64,000 nucleotides of DNA, taken from SZUA-36 sp963704855. Its GTDB lineage: Bacteria > Pseudomonadota > Gammaproteobacteria > Xanthomonadales > SZUA-36. The notes below the pieces were generated by a model. The model was not told where the DNA came from, made no database searches, and saw only the letters and a program-made list of their open reading frames with translations. Of this stretch, positions 55,369-64,000 are shown in pieces (position 1 is the stretch's first letter; each line of letters opens with the position of its first letter). Location: the NCBI GenBank assembly GCA_963704855.1, contig CAVPHY010000001.1:186001-250000 (forward strand). The letters are read 5' to 3'. Position numbers and translations under genes: made by a program.

Positions 55369-56304
55369 ATGACCCTGAAAGACAGCACCCGCGAGAAAAT
55401 TGAAAATATTGTTAAACAGAACAGAGTTGTCCTGTTTATGAAGGGTACGCCCAAAGCGCCCCAGTGCGGTTTTTCATCCAAGACTGTTGGTTTGCTGGAT
55501 TCGATCCTCGAAGATTATAAGAGTGTCGACGTTCTCGAAGACCAGGAAATCCGCGAAGGCATCAAGATCTATGGCGACTGGCCGACGATTCCCCAGCTGT
55601 ATATTGACGGCGAACTGATCGGTGGTTGCGATATCGTTACCGCGATGTTCAACAGCAGCGAACTGCATGGGATGCTGGGTGTTGAGGCTCCTGACCGCAC
55701 ACCGCCTGAAGTGACTATCACCGATGCCGCCGCTGTGAAAATCCTCGAGGCCATGGCCGGCCACGAAGGTATCGGCCTTCATTTCGCAGTCGACGCCAGC
55801 TGGCAGTCGCAGTTCAACGTTGCACCGGCCGAAGGGCACGAAATCCAGGTCGAAGCCAATGGCATCACCATGTTTTTCGACCTGGCCTCCGCCCAGCGCG
55901 CCAACGGCGCAGTCATTGACTGGGTTGAAACGCTGCAGGGCTCAGGATTGACCATTCACCTGCCGCGTGCACCCGCGCCGGTTAAGCAGATGAGTGTGGC
56001 CGAGCTCAAGCAACACCTAGATAACAACAGCGTGATCCTGATCGATGTGCGTGGCACTGAAGAGCGCGCCCTGGCCAGCCTGGAAGCCGCCAGGACAATG
56101 GAAGGCGATACCATGCAACTACTGGAAGCCATGCCAAAAGACACCGCGCTGGCCTTTATCTGCCACACCGGCAACCGCAGCCAGGTAGCGGGCGAGTATT
56201 TCCGCAAACAGGGCTTCACCAATATCGCCAATGTTGTCGGCGGAATCGATGCGTGGTCAAAAGAAATTGACCCGTCAGTGCCGTTGTACGGTGGTTTTAA
56301 ATAA
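55369..56304 (+). CDS. fusion: monothiol glutaredoxin, degenerate A-type Fe-S domain, rhodanese
   Basis: 311 residues in three parts. 1 to about 105: Grx4/GrxD with VVLFMKGTPKAPQCGFSSKT (CGFS active site). About 110-205: ITDAAAVKILEAMAGHEG, HFAVDASWQSQFNVAP and MFFDLASAQRANG, the layout of IscA/ErpA-type proteins but without their three Cys. About 210-311: rhodanese with SVILIDVRGTEERALASLEA and active Cys in FICHTGNRSQ. CGFS glutaredoxins carry 2Fe-2S clusters; the rhodanese suggests a sulfur-trafficking role. The combination is inferred from domain order. Confidence 0.88.
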   Translation: MTLKDSTREKIENIVKQNRVVLFMKGTPKAPQCGFSSKTVGLLDSILEDYKSVDVLEDQEIREGIKIYGDWPTIPQLYIDGELIGGCDIVTAMFNSSELHGMLGVEAPDRTPPEVTITDAAAVKILEAMAGHEGIGLHFAVDASWQSQFNVAPAEGHEIQVEANGITMFFDLASAQRANGAVIDWVETLQGSGLTIHLPRAPAPVKQMSVAELKQHLDNNSVILIDVRGTEERALASLEAARTMEGDTMQLLEAMPKDTALAFICHTGNRSQVAGEYFRKQGFTNIANVVGGIDAWSKEIDPSVPLYGGFK

Positions 56305-56334
56305 GCCGAATTAGCGATAGCTCATTAAACGGGC

Positions 56335-57102
56335 TTAAAAAAACTCCGCGATGACCGGAGCATGGTCGGAAGGCTTGTCCTGACGTCGGGGTTCCTTGTC
56401 GACATACGCGGCCCGGCAGTTTTCCGCCATGGTCTTTGAGGCCAATACCAGGTCAATCCGTAATCCCATGTTGCGTCTGAAGGCCGCCTGCCGGTAATCC
56501 CACCAACTCCAGGTTTTTTCCTCCTGCTCAAACAACCTGAAGGTGTCAGTAAGGCCATGCGAGAGCATTTTCTGAAGCGCCTGACGCTCCGCCGTACTGC
56601 AGAGGATTTTCTCGTGCCACGCCTCCGGATCATGCACATCGCGGTCTTGGGGCGCGATATTGAAGTCACCCAGAACAATTACCTTTTCATGTTTTTGCAT
56701 TTCACCCGCGATCCAGCGGTTAACCTGCTCCAGCCAGTGCATCTTGTAGGCGTACTTCTCCGAGCCCACTTCCGAGCCATTCACCACGTATAAATCAATA
56801 ATGCGTACATCACCGATGGTCGCTGCCAGGATACGCCGCTGCGGGTCATCCAGACCGTCGATATCGGTCACGGGGTCAATGGCCGGTTCGCGGCTCAGTA
56901 TGGCGACGCCGTTATAGGTTTTCTGGCCGGAGTAAACACTGTGATAGCCGGCTTCAAGCAATGCTTCAACCGGAAAGCGATCATCGGTCAGCTTGGTTTC
57001 CTGCAATGCCAGGATGTCGGGTTGGGCGACATCGCACCATGCCAGTACGTGGGGCAGGCGGACGTTCAGTGAATTGACATTCCATGACGCAATTTTCAGC
57101 AC
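56335..57102 (-). CDS. xthA: exodeoxyribonuclease III
   Basis: 255 residues. LKIASWNVNSLNVRLPHVL, ILALQETKLTDDRFP, YNGVAILSREP, VIVLGDFNIAPQDRDVHDP, WSWWDYRQAAFRRNMGLRID and SDHAPVIAEF contain the catalytic Glu, Asp, Asn and His of the ExoIII/APE1 family. AP endonuclease for base-excision repair. Confidence 0.95.
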   Translation of the reverse strand: MLKIASWNVNSLNVRLPHVLAWCDVAQPDILALQETKLTDDRFPVEALLEAGYHSVYSGQKTYNGVAILSREPAIDPVTDIDGLDDPQRRILAATIGDVRIIDLYVVNGSEVGSEKYAYKMHWLEQVNRWIAGEMQKHEKVIVLGDFNIAPQDRDVHDPEAWHEKILCSTAERQALQKMLSHGLTDTFRLFEQEEKTWSWWDYRQAAFRRNMGLRIDLVLASKTMAENCRAAYVDKEPRRQDKPSDHAPVIAEFF

Positions 57103-57196
57103 AATATTTCCTCAGGGTGGCCTGCCGGATTGTTGTTACCGGTCATCTTACGCATAATACCAGTTGGCAGAAGATAAGAAAAAAGGGAACATCAAG

Positions 57197-57568
57197 GTGA
57201 AACCGGGACTGACAGGAATCACGAGAATCATAGCGGCTTCTGGGAACTCGTTTAAAGGGATACGTGATTGCTGGCGTCATGAGTCGGCTTTCAGGCAGAA
57301 CTCCGTTCTTTCGGTTATCCTTTTTATTCTGTCTTTCTACCTGGCGCAGACCGTGGTTGAATGGTTAATCCTGGTCATGCCGCTATTCCTTCTCGCCATA
57401 GTTGAGCTCCTGAACAGCGCCATTGAAAATACCGTTGACCGCATCGGCCCCGAACGTCATATACTATCGGGCAGGGCCAAGGATATGGGTTCCGCAGCGA
57501 CCTTTTTCTGCCTGATCATGATCGCGACCGTTTGGCTTGGCATGGCCTGGAGCAGGTACTTTGCATAA
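57197..57568 (+). CDS. dgkA: diacylglycerol kinase
   Basis: About 123 residues. TRIIAASGNSFKGIRDCWRH, ESAFRQ, LLAIVELLNSAIENTVDRIG and LSGRAKDMGSAATFF are the conserved DgkA core; three membrane helices. GTG 57197 follows GGGAACATCAAG; a TTG at 57164 would add eleven residues. It recycles diacylglycerol in phospholipid turnover. The next gene overlaps it by eight bases. Confidence 0.95.
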   Translation: MKPGLTGITRIIAASGNSFKGIRDCWRHESAFRQNSVLSVILFILSFYLAQTVVEWLILVMPLFLLAIVELLNSAIENTVDRIGPERHILSGRAKDMGSAATFFCLIMIATVWLGMAWSRYFA

Positions 57569-57839
57569 ATACATTCTGAAATCAGCAACGGTTTTAATCC
57601 TGGCAGGCTTGCTGCTGATGGGCTGTGCTGCCACTCCGGATGAGCCTGTTGAACAAGCCGGAATTGTTAAAGCCGGAAAATGTGTCCTCACACCACCCGA
57701 GGGCCCGGTAGCCTGCACCATGCAGTATGATCCCGTTTGCGGCTGTGACGGAAAAACCTACGGCAATGCCTGCATGGCGCGAGGTGCCGGGGTACCCCAC
57801 AACACGCCGGGCGCCTGTAAAGAGAATCCGAATAACTGA
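57561..57839 (+). CDS. lipoprotein with Kazal-type protease-inhibitor domain
   Basis: Start at TTG 57561 (LHKYILKSATVLILAGLLLM), lipobox LLMGCAAT. The remainder has a Kazal fold: CVLTPPEGPVACTMQYDPVC, GCDGKTYGNACMARGAG and GAC, with six Cys. It should block a serine protease at the outer surface or periplasm. Start codon overlaps dgkA. About 92 residues. Confidence 0.8.
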   Translation: MHKYILKSATVLILAGLLLMGCAATPDEPVEQAGIVKAGKCVLTPPEGPVACTMQYDPVCGCDGKTYGNACMARGAGVPHNTPGACKENPNN

Positions 57840-57912
57840 TAAGAGTTTTGGTAAATATGCATAAGCTTTTCGTTTCCAGTAAGCGGAAGCACAAATCCGG
57901 GAAATCCAAAAG

Positions 57913-58332
57913 ATGAATAAAATTCTGCGAGCCCTTCTTGTACTTTCAATCGCCGTCCTGCTAACCGCCTGCCCGCAAACCAAGCAGGATGAGGGACTCT
58001 CCGATACCCTGCTCCAGTACGATACGGTTGTTCGCTGGGCCCAGTGGGACGCGGCGGTTGACTTTGTTGCCCCGGAATACCTGGAAGAAAACCCGATCAC
58101 GCGGCTGGACCTCGATCGTTTGAGACTGTTCCGTGTCACCCAGTACGTGGTGCGCTCGGCAAACCGGATCGATGATGGCAATGGCCTGATACAGGTCGTG
58201 GAAATTAAAATGTTCAACAAGAACCAGGCGCGTGAGCGTACCGTCATTGATGAACAATACTGGAAATACGACGAAGAATTCGAACGCTGGCAATTACACT
58301 CAGGCCTGCCCGACCCGACACAGAGCCGTTAA
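57913..58332 (+). CDS. small lipoprotein of unknown function
   Basis: 139 residues. Lipobox IAVLLTACPQ. Then LLQYDTVVRWAQWDAAVDFV, RLDLDRLRLFRVTQYVVRSA and IEIKMFNKNQ-like strands. No family is recognised. It is convergent with sppA. Confidence 0.65.
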   Translation: MNKILRALLVLSIAVLLTACPQTKQDEGLSDTLLQYDTVVRWAQWDAAVDFVAPEYLEENPITRLDLDRLRLFRVTQYVVRSANRIDDGNGLIQVVEIKMFNKNQARERTVIDEQYWKYDEEFERWQLHSGLPDPTQSR

Positions 58333-58344
58333 TCTTTCAGCGGT

Positions 58345-60186
58345 CTACAACCCGCATAAGCAATGGGCGGCAACGGTGAACTTACCCTGCTGAGCGCTGA
58401 TAAACTGCAAATCCTCAAGCATGGATTGCAACCAGGAAACCGGCAGGCTCACAGGTTTGCTGGTGGTAAAGTTCAATTTTGAAACTGCGCCACTCATGAA
58501 ATCCATAAAAAATTGGTCAAGCGTTGATTGTTCGGGCTCGATCCATTCGACCTGGTAACTGTCACCCAGCCCGGCGATACGTGCGCTGGACTTGATGGCG
58601 TCCTGAAAAGTGCCGGTTTTATCAACCAGGCCGCGTTCGGCAGCCTGCTGGCCGCTCCATACCCGGCCCTGTGCGATCTCATCAACTTCTTCGACAGTCT
58701 TGCCACGGGCCTTGCTCACCAGGCTGATAAACTGCTGGTAGATACGTTCTGTGGCGGATTGAAATACACGAGCAATACCCGGATCCAGGGGCATATCAAG
58801 CCTTAGTTTGCCGGCGATTTGGGTCGTCCCGAAGCCATCCGTATGCACACCTATCTTATCCAGCGTTGCACCGAACGTTGGCAGCATTCCGAATACACCG
58901 ATTGAGCCGGTTATGGTTGCAGGGCTGGCCCATACCTCATCCGCAGCCATGGCCATCCAGTAGCCACCGGATGCTGCAACATTACCCATGGAAATGACAA
59001 CTGTCTTACCCGAATCCCTTACCTGCTGCAGTTCAAGCCGCAGGGCCTCGGACGCATAGGCATCACCGCCCGGGCTGTTAATACGCAATACGACCGCCGC
59101 GACTTTTTCATCACGGGCTGCGCGGCGCAACTGTTCCGCTGTTGAAATGGATCCAATCCGTCCCACCGGGTGATTGCCACTGATGATTTCGCCCTCGGCA
59201 ACCACGATGGCGATACGTTTGGCACTGCTATATGGTTTTTTAGATTCGGTCAGATCCAGGTAATCTTCCATGCCAACGGCACGGTAGCTGTCGCCCGCCT
59301 GGTCCGGCGTGCCGCGTCTTGCCAGCTCCTGACGCGCCTGTGGTGCCGTCATCAAACGGTCGACCAGGCCGAGATTCATTGCATACTGTGCAAAATCACC
59401 GTCGAGGCCTTCAATCTGGTTGGGCAGGTCATCAACGGATTCCTGCAAGCTTTTCAAAATCAGCCCACGGTTCTTGGCCACCGCCTCTACATACTGTTGC
59501 CACAGATCATTCAACCAGAACCGGCCGGCTTCCTTGGCTTCCTCCGACATATCGTCACGGACGTAAGGCTCCATCGCTGATTTGTACTTGCCAACCCTGA
59601 ACAGGTTGATCTCAACCGCCAGCTTTTCCAGCCCCTCACGGTAAAATTGCCGGTAGCTTGAATACCCGTCTATCCATATCGTTCCGTTGGGGTTGAGCCA
59701 GATCTCATCGGCCATGGAGGCCAGGTAGTACTGGTTCTGGCCGAGCATATCCGCCAAAGCGACCACGGGCTTCCCGGTCGACCGGAACGCTTCAAGCGCA
59801 TGGCCCAGGTCGTTCAGTGCTGCGAGACCAATATTGTGTAGGTAGTTCGGGTCAATGACCAGCTGGGTGATATCGCTGTCACCGGCTGCACGATGAATCG
59901 CTTCCAGCATGTCACGCAAACGGGTCTCGGACCTTTCCTGGCCCGTGGCCTCCTCGAGGGCACGGTCAAGCGGAGTCGTCGTATATTGCTCGACAACATT
60001 GCCGTACGGGCGGATGACAAGGGTGGAGTCTGGCTTCAGACGAAATGTCTCAGGCGGCTGGAAAGCCAGGAATACAAAGTAGATAAAAAGCAAAAAAAGC
60101 AGGTTCAGAAAGACCTTTCTGCTGCCGTTGACAAAATGCCATATGCCCATTGCAAATTTGACCGGGAAAGAACGCTGCTTAGCCAT
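58345..60186 (-). CDS. sppA: signal peptide peptidase SppA, 67-kDa type
   Basis: 613 residues with one N-terminal membrane segment (KVFLNLLFLLFIYFVFLAFQ). Duplicate S49 domains: the first has ELGKYKSAMEPYVRDD-like KYKSAMEPYV with the catalytic Lys; the second has INSPGGDAYASEALRLEL and the nucleophile in MGNVAASGGYWMAMAADEVW, followed by TITGSIGVFGMLPTF. It degrades cleaved signal peptides. Confidence 0.94.
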   Translation of the reverse strand: MAKQRSFPVKFAMGIWHFVNGSRKVFLNLLFLLFIYFVFLAFQPPETFRLKPDSTLVIRPYGNVVEQYTTTPLDRALEEATGQERSETRLRDMLEAIHRAAGDSDITQLVIDPNYLHNIGLAALNDLGHALEAFRSTGKPVVALADMLGQNQYYLASMADEIWLNPNGTIWIDGYSSYRQFYREGLEKLAVEINLFRVGKYKSAMEPYVRDDMSEEAKEAGRFWLNDLWQQYVEAVAKNRGLILKSLQESVDDLPNQIEGLDGDFAQYAMNLGLVDRLMTAPQARQELARRGTPDQAGDSYRAVGMEDYLDLTESKKPYSSAKRIAIVVAEGEIISGNHPVGRIGSISTAEQLRRAARDEKVAAVVLRINSPGGDAYASEALRLELQQVRDSGKTVVISMGNVAASGGYWMAMAADEVWASPATITGSIGVFGMLPTFGATLDKIGVHTDGFGTTQIAGKLRLDMPLDPGIARVFQSATERIYQQFISLVSKARGKTVEEVDEIAQGRVWSGQQAAERGLVDKTGTFQDAIKSSARIAGLGDSYQVEWIEPEQSTLDQFFMDFMSGAVSKLNFTTSKPVSLPVSWLQSMLEDLQFISAQQGKFTVAAHCLCGL

Positions 60187-60402
60187 GCGATTGCCTGTAA
60201 TTGATCCGTGGGGCTATTGTATGAACCCTAACCACTAATCACAATCGGTCGAAGGTCACAGGCGGCCTGCACAGGGCCGGTCACGGCCAGGGTTGCAGGA
60301 CGGGTGGCGAATAGACCAACTGTTTGCGAAAAATGCCACCATCTATCTTAATATCTATCACCGCACTTCCCTATTTAATTGTTTTTATTATGTTTACTAT
60401 CG

Positions 60403-60418
60403 TGGCATGAATTCTGCA
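60403..60418 (+). promoter_or_regulatory. sigma54-type promoter of pspA
   Basis: TGGCATGAATTCTGCA shows the invariant GG and GC separated by ten bases, as in -24/-12 promoters. It lies 39 bases before the pspA start. PspA genes in gammaproteobacteria are commonly sigma54/PspF controlled. No pspF is in the window. Confidence 0.75.
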
Positions 60419-60456
60419 TCTTACAGGTTGAACTATTAAATACAGGAGTCTGAGTC

Positions 60457-61173
60457 ATGGGATCTTTTTCTCGCCTACGCTATGTTATCGCCGCAAATGT
60501 CAATTCACTGCTTGAGAAAGCAGAGGACCCTGAAAAACTCTTGCGGGCCCTGATCCGTGATATGGAAGATGCATCCGAGGATGCACGTCTTGCCAGCGCC
60601 GATCTGCTGGCCGAGCAGACTCACCTGCAACGCCTGCAGGAACGCTATGAACGCGAGATAGAGGAATGGTCAGCACGGGCACAAAAATCCGTGGAAACCA
60701 ATCGTGATGACCTGGCCCGCACCGCGCTCAAGGCCAAGGCGGAACTCGAACAGGCCCAGCGTTCTGCTGCAGATGAATCCAAAACCCTCGATGAGCGTGT
60801 CAACCAGCTTGAGTTCGACATGGCCACCCTGAAAAACAAGCTCTCGGAAGCCAAGGTCAGGCTGAAAGATATCCAGACACGCAGAACTGCAGGCGGGAAA
60901 GGACGCGTTCGGTCGGCTGAACAGGCAATTTCACCCGGCGAACGAAAAATGCGCCGGGCGATGGGCCGTTTTGACCGCCTGCAGTCACAGGTGGAAAGAC
61001 TCGAAGCACGTGTCCGTTCATACGAGGTCGGTGGAGAGGCAGCCAACCCCTGGGTAGCCGATGAAACACCGGGCGATCCGGCCATTGAAGCCGAACTACA
61101 GCAGCTGAAAGACAGGATTGCACCCGCCGCACCTGAAGCACCGGCTAAAACTGAAACCGGCACAGAGATTTAG
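60457..61173 (+). CDS. pspA: phage shock protein A
   Basis: 238 residues. GSFSRLRYVIAANVNSLLEK, EDPEKLLRALIRDMEDA and a coiled coil through about residue 185 match PspA/IM30, a peripheral membrane ESCRT-III-like protein that protects the inner membrane. The C-terminal 40 residues are acidic and Pro/Ala-rich. The sigma54 promoter upstream fits envelope-stress induction. No pspB or pspC follows. Confidence 0.93.
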   Translation: MGSFSRLRYVIAANVNSLLEKAEDPEKLLRALIRDMEDASEDARLASADLLAEQTHLQRLQERYEREIEEWSARAQKSVETNRDDLARTALKAKAELEQAQRSAADESKTLDERVNQLEFDMATLKNKLSEAKVRLKDIQTRRTAGGKGRVRSAEQAISPGERKMRRAMGRFDRLQSQVERLEARVRSYEVGGEAANPWVADETPGDPAIEAELQQLKDRIAPAAPEAPAKTETGTEI

Positions 61174-61184
61174 CATAAGCACCA

Positions 61185-61208
61185 CCTCCCCCGCAGCCGC
61201 GGGGGAGG
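61185..61208. terminator. GC-rich hairpin between pspA and the MATE gene
   Basis: CCTCCCCCGC/GCGGGGGAGG, a perfect ten-base-pair stem with a four-base loop, sits between the convergent stops. No T-run follows on either strand, so it may serve as a bidirectional pause or structural terminator. Confidence 0.5.
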
Positions 61209-61220
61209 CGATGGCACCGA

Positions 61221-62612
61221 TCATACCCCCGTTTGTGCCGGGATGACGGCTCCGTCAATCAGTGCCTTACTCTTGATCAGGAAGCGGCCAAAAAGCAAAA
61301 CTGCACCAAACGACAGACCTATAATCATACCGATCCACATACCCGCAGGCCCCATGGCCTTATTAAATGTGAGGTAGTAGCCCGCACTCAGGCCAATCAG
61401 CAGGTAAGACGCGATATTGATAAACATGGGCGCCAGTGTATCTTTCAGACCACGCAGTGCACCTGCCGCGCAGATCTGGACGCCATCGGAATACTGAAAA
61501 ATAGCAGAATAGAAAAGCAAGCTCACCGCGATGGTCGTGATCGCCGGATCACTGGTGTAAATTTTTACAATAAACTCCGGAATAACCAGCATCGTTGCAG
61601 CGCTCAGTGTCTGGGTAAAAAGCACGATCAACAGGCCGATCAGACCCGCGTAACGCGCGGCCTCCGGCTCACCCCTGCCGAGCGCATTGCCCACCCGCGT
61701 GGTAATGGCGCTGGCAAGACCCAACGGCACCATGAACATCAGGGCTGAAAAATTGATGGCGATCAGGTGAGCTGACGCTGGCAAGGCGCCGAGACGTGCA
61801 ATAAACAGCGCTGCACCGATAAACAGGCTGCCCTCCACAAAAATCATGGTGCCGATAGGCAGCCCGATTTTGAGCAGTCTCAAAATCGCCTCCCACCGCG
61901 GCCAATCCCAACATTTGAATAATTCAAATTCTTTGAAATGCGCATGCCAGCGGATGTATAAAAACATCATCAGCAATTGCGCCCAGAGCACGATTGAAGT
62001 GGCATAACCGCAACCCCGTGCACCCATCTCGGGAAAACCAAGTTTGCCAAACATCAACACATAGTTGAGTGGGACATTCAGCAAAATTCCAAGCAGACCC
62101 ATATACATGGTTGGCCGGGTAAAGCCGCTGCCCTCGCTGAAAAAGCGCAGCGCCAACAGCAGGCAAATTGCCGGCGCACCCCAGCTAATGGCATCCATGT
62201 ACTCAATGGCTGTCGGAACAATATCAGCATCTACCAGCATCCACTGCAACAGGTGGCCGCCCGAGCGCAGGTATAGCATGTACGGAATGCCGACCGCCAA
62301 GGCGATCCACAGCCCCTGGCGCGCTGCGGCACCACCTTCGGGCCGGTTACCGGCGCCATCCAGTTGGGCAACCACCGGTTGCAGGGCCATCAGTGTGCCC
62401 AGTACAAACATCAGCATGGCCGACCAGATCGCTCCCCCGGTCGCGATACCCGCGAGGGCTATTTCCTTATCCGGCAACCTGCCCGCCATCAGCGTATCGA
62501 CAAAATTCATACTGAAGCTGGCGACCATACCCACGACGACCGGCATAGCCAGTTGCAAAGTGCGCAGAATCTCAGCAAGGTGGTTCTTTTTATGGTTGCT
62601 TACAGTTGTCAT
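61221..62612 (-). CDS. MATE family multidrug efflux transporter (NorM-like)
   Basis: 463 residues, twelve membrane segments. LQLAMPVVVGMVASFSMNFV, DTLMAGRLPDKEIALAGIAT, LPIGTMIFVEGSLFIGAALF, SAHLIAINFSALMFMVPLGL and TRVGNALGRGEPEAARYAG are the MatE repeats. It exports drugs or metabolites with sodium or protons. Its start is 86 bp from the divergent DUF3667 gene. Confidence 0.93.
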   Translation of the reverse strand: MTTVSNHKKNHLAEILRTLQLAMPVVVGMVASFSMNFVDTLMAGRLPDKEIALAGIATGGAIWSAMLMFVLGTLMALQPVVAQLDGAGNRPEGGAAARQGLWIALAVGIPYMLYLRSGGHLLQWMLVDADIVPTAIEYMDAISWGAPAICLLLALRFFSEGSGFTRPTMYMGLLGILLNVPLNYVLMFGKLGFPEMGARGCGYATSIVLWAQLLMMFLYIRWHAHFKEFELFKCWDWPRWEAILRLLKIGLPIGTMIFVEGSLFIGAALFIARLGALPASAHLIAINFSALMFMVPLGLASAITTRVGNALGRGEPEAARYAGLIGLLIVLFTQTLSAATMLVIPEFIVKIYTSDPAITTIAVSLLFYSAIFQYSDGVQICAAGALRGLKDTLAPMFINIASYLLIGLSAGYYLTFNKAMGPAGMWIGMIIGLSFGAVLLFGRFLIKSKALIDGAVIPAQTGV

Positions 62613-62698
62613 TGGCTACAATCTGGCGTGAGCAGGCATTGTAGTACATGGGAGTATAAACAGCATGATCGGATTGGCCGGGACAAAGGCATATTGAA

Positions 62699-63856
62699 AT
62701 GAGTACCGAACAAGCAGCCACCGAAGAGACCCGTCCAGGGGAGCAGGCACTGGTAGCGGTTGGCGATGCCTCGCTTTCACTGAAAGCTAAAAAACTGGCG
62801 GGTTCTGCCCATTGCCTGAACTGCGGCACCGGACTGAAAGGCCCGTTCTGCCATTTCTGCGGTCAGCCCGATCGTAATTTCTTGCGTTTCTTCCCGGTCC
62901 TGCTCAGGGATCTGATGGAGGATCTGCTCGATCTCGACTCACGTTTCATGCGTACGATGAAGCCCTTGTTGTTCAGGCCGGGCCGCCTGACCCGTGACTA
63001 CATGGAAGGCCGGCGTTTTCGCTATGCGCCACCCATGCGGCTGTATATTTTCTCGAGCATCGTGTTTTTCCTTTTGGCGGCCTTGCTCTCGAGTGACTCG
63101 ATATCGATCAACGGTTCGACGGACGAAAACGGCAACCCGCAGGTTACCGAGGCACTTTCGGCAGAAAACCAACAAGAGGTCGAAGACGCACTAAGCAATT
63201 TACCACCCGAAGTGCAGGCGAAAATCGACCTTGGCCAGATTAAAGCCGAGATCAATGCAAAAGATGGGGCCGACTCAGGGCTCAAGCTGGACGACATCCA
63301 GTTCAATGACGAACCCTGGAACCGCGAAACCAACCCGGTGGATATCAAGTGGTTTCCGGACTGGCTCAATGATCGCATCAACGACGAGATAGAAGGATCA
63401 CCGCAAAAAGCGGAACAGATCAATGAAAACCCCAACCTGATTATCGACAAGGTTTTTGACATCCTGCCGGCCACCATGTTCGTGTTATTACCGGTGGTGG
63501 CCCTGATATTCAAGTTCTGGTACCTGTTCGCAAAACGTTTTTACATCGAACACCTGATTTTCTCGCTGCATAACCACGCTTTCCTGTTTGTCAGCCTGAC
63601 GGTGATATTGCTGGCCAGTCTGGGCGAAACCCTGTGCAAAAATCACGGCTACGCCGTAGCAGAGGCCGCCATGAGTTGGGTAATACTGCTCATCACCATC
63701 TGGATACCGTTGTATTTGCTGATTTCATTACGCGAGGTTTACAGGCAGGGCTGGCTCATGACCATGGGCAAATTCGTCATGATAGGCATCAGCTACATGG
63801 CACTGCTGGGTATCGTCACCACCGGGGTGGCTATTGCCAGTTTCGTTTTACTGTAG
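62699..63856 (+). CDS. DUF3667 membrane protein
   Basis: 385 residues. A zinc-ribbon-like CLNCGTGLKGPFCHFCGQ near residue 40, then FLRFFPVLLRDLMEDLLDLD, SRFMRTMKPLLFRPGRLTRDYMEG split across lines of the motif (RPGRLTRDY and GRRFRYAPPMRLYIFSS). Four or so membrane segments follow. The family function is not known. Confidence 0.88.
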   Translation: MSTEQAATEETRPGEQALVAVGDASLSLKAKKLAGSAHCLNCGTGLKGPFCHFCGQPDRNFLRFFPVLLRDLMEDLLDLDSRFMRTMKPLLFRPGRLTRDYMEGRRFRYAPPMRLYIFSSIVFFLLAALLSSDSISINGSTDENGNPQVTEALSAENQQEVEDALSNLPPEVQAKIDLGQIKAEINAKDGADSGLKLDDIQFNDEPWNRETNPVDIKWFPDWLNDRINDEIEGSPQKAEQINENPNLIIDKVFDILPATMFVLLPVVALIFKFWYLFAKRFYIEHLIFSLHNHAFLFVSLTVILLASLGETLCKNHGYAVAEAAMSWVILLITIWIPLYLLISLREVYRQGWLMTMGKFVMIGISYMALLGIVTTGVAIASFVLL

Positions 63857-63893
63857 GAGCAGTCGCGACCAAGAACCTAAACGCTACATCCCG

Positions 63894-64000
63894 TCAGATA
63901 ACGTGCCTGGCTTTGAGGGCAGCCAGTTCATCTTCGGTGATACCGATACCGGCCAATACCTCTGCCGTGTGGGCTGAAAGCCTCGGTGGCGGCGATGTAA
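63894..64000 (-). CDS. CaiB/BaiF CoA-transferase, C-terminal end (runs off window)
   Basis: The minus strand reads PPPRLSAHTAEVLAGIGITE, then DELAALKARHVI and a stop at 63894. The pattern P-x-L-G-x-H-T-x-x-VL and the terminal ...L-x-x-x-x-VI are typical of the C-terminus of family III CoA-transferases. Only 34 residues are in view. Confidence 0.75.
   Translation of the reverse strand, partial: TSPPPRLSAHTAEVLAGIGITEDELAALKARHVI

Overview
The window reads as a chromosome segment of an uncultured gammaproteobacterium, probably marine or sediment-dwelling. Support comes from conserved neighbourhoods (coaD-yfhL, divergent rsmD/ftsY, mutY-yggX next to tRNA-Phe, fnr near hemN), an Mla phospholipid-transport operon, a PspA gene with a sigma54-type promoter, and many secreted proteins, lipoproteins and TonB/TRAP/ABC uptake systems. 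The lineage is inferred from gene content only. I see no prophage, plasmid backbone or CRISPR array.

Layout. 1-5.1 kb: housekeeping (gamma-glutamyltransferase 5' part, yfhL, coaD, rsmD, ftsY, mutY, yggX, tRNA-Phe), with a 269-bp MITE-like element with perfect 35-bp inverted ends between ftsY and mutY. 5.1-6.5 kb: a degraded regulator/nucleotidyltransferase pair with a 21-bp-phased operator. 6.5-13 kb: accessory and partly damaged genes (SDR, a glutathione transferase with an internal 255-bp duplication, a matrixin-like secreted protease interrupted by an inverted methyltransferase fragment, UrcA). 13-25.9 kb: assorted membrane and secreted proteins, including a symporter fused to a solute-binding domain. 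25.9-26.45 kb: two adjacent palindromic non-coding elements. 27.9-36 kb: acyl-CoA ligase, cobalamin riboswitch with a BtuB-type receptor, carbonic anhydrase, hydroxyacid dehydrogenase, FNR, HemN. 36-42.8 kb: DUF3313 protein, a tatT-dctPQM TRAP transporter, a nucleotidyltransferase and a membrane protein. 43.0-43.64 kb: a structured non-coding RNA. 43.8-53.4 kb: mlaFEDC plus mlaA, then an oppABCDF peptide transporter. 53.4-64 kb: DUF1232 protein, a glutaredoxin-rhodanese fusion, xthA, dgkA, a Kazal lipoprotein, sppA, pspA, a MATE exporter, a DUF3667 protein and the end of a CoA-transferase.

The most interesting object is the RNA at about 43052-43636. It has a TTGACA promoter, eight short hairpins (seven at an exact 28-nt period, most with GNRA loops, with compensating stem changes between units), conserved purine-rich 16-nt linkers, a structured 3' half and a strong terminator whose own loop is GNRA. 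I do not recognise it as a known RNA family. It lies directly upstream of the Mla operon.

A second window-wide theme is that many otherwise intact genes are broken by what looks like one extra base (coaD twice, GST, endonuclease I, symporter fusion, metallo-hydrolase, hydroxyacid dehydrogenase, oppA, and at least one of the breaks in the protease). The uniform sign of these lesions suggests insertion-type sequence error more than gene decay, so I annotate most of these genes as single frameshifted CDSs.
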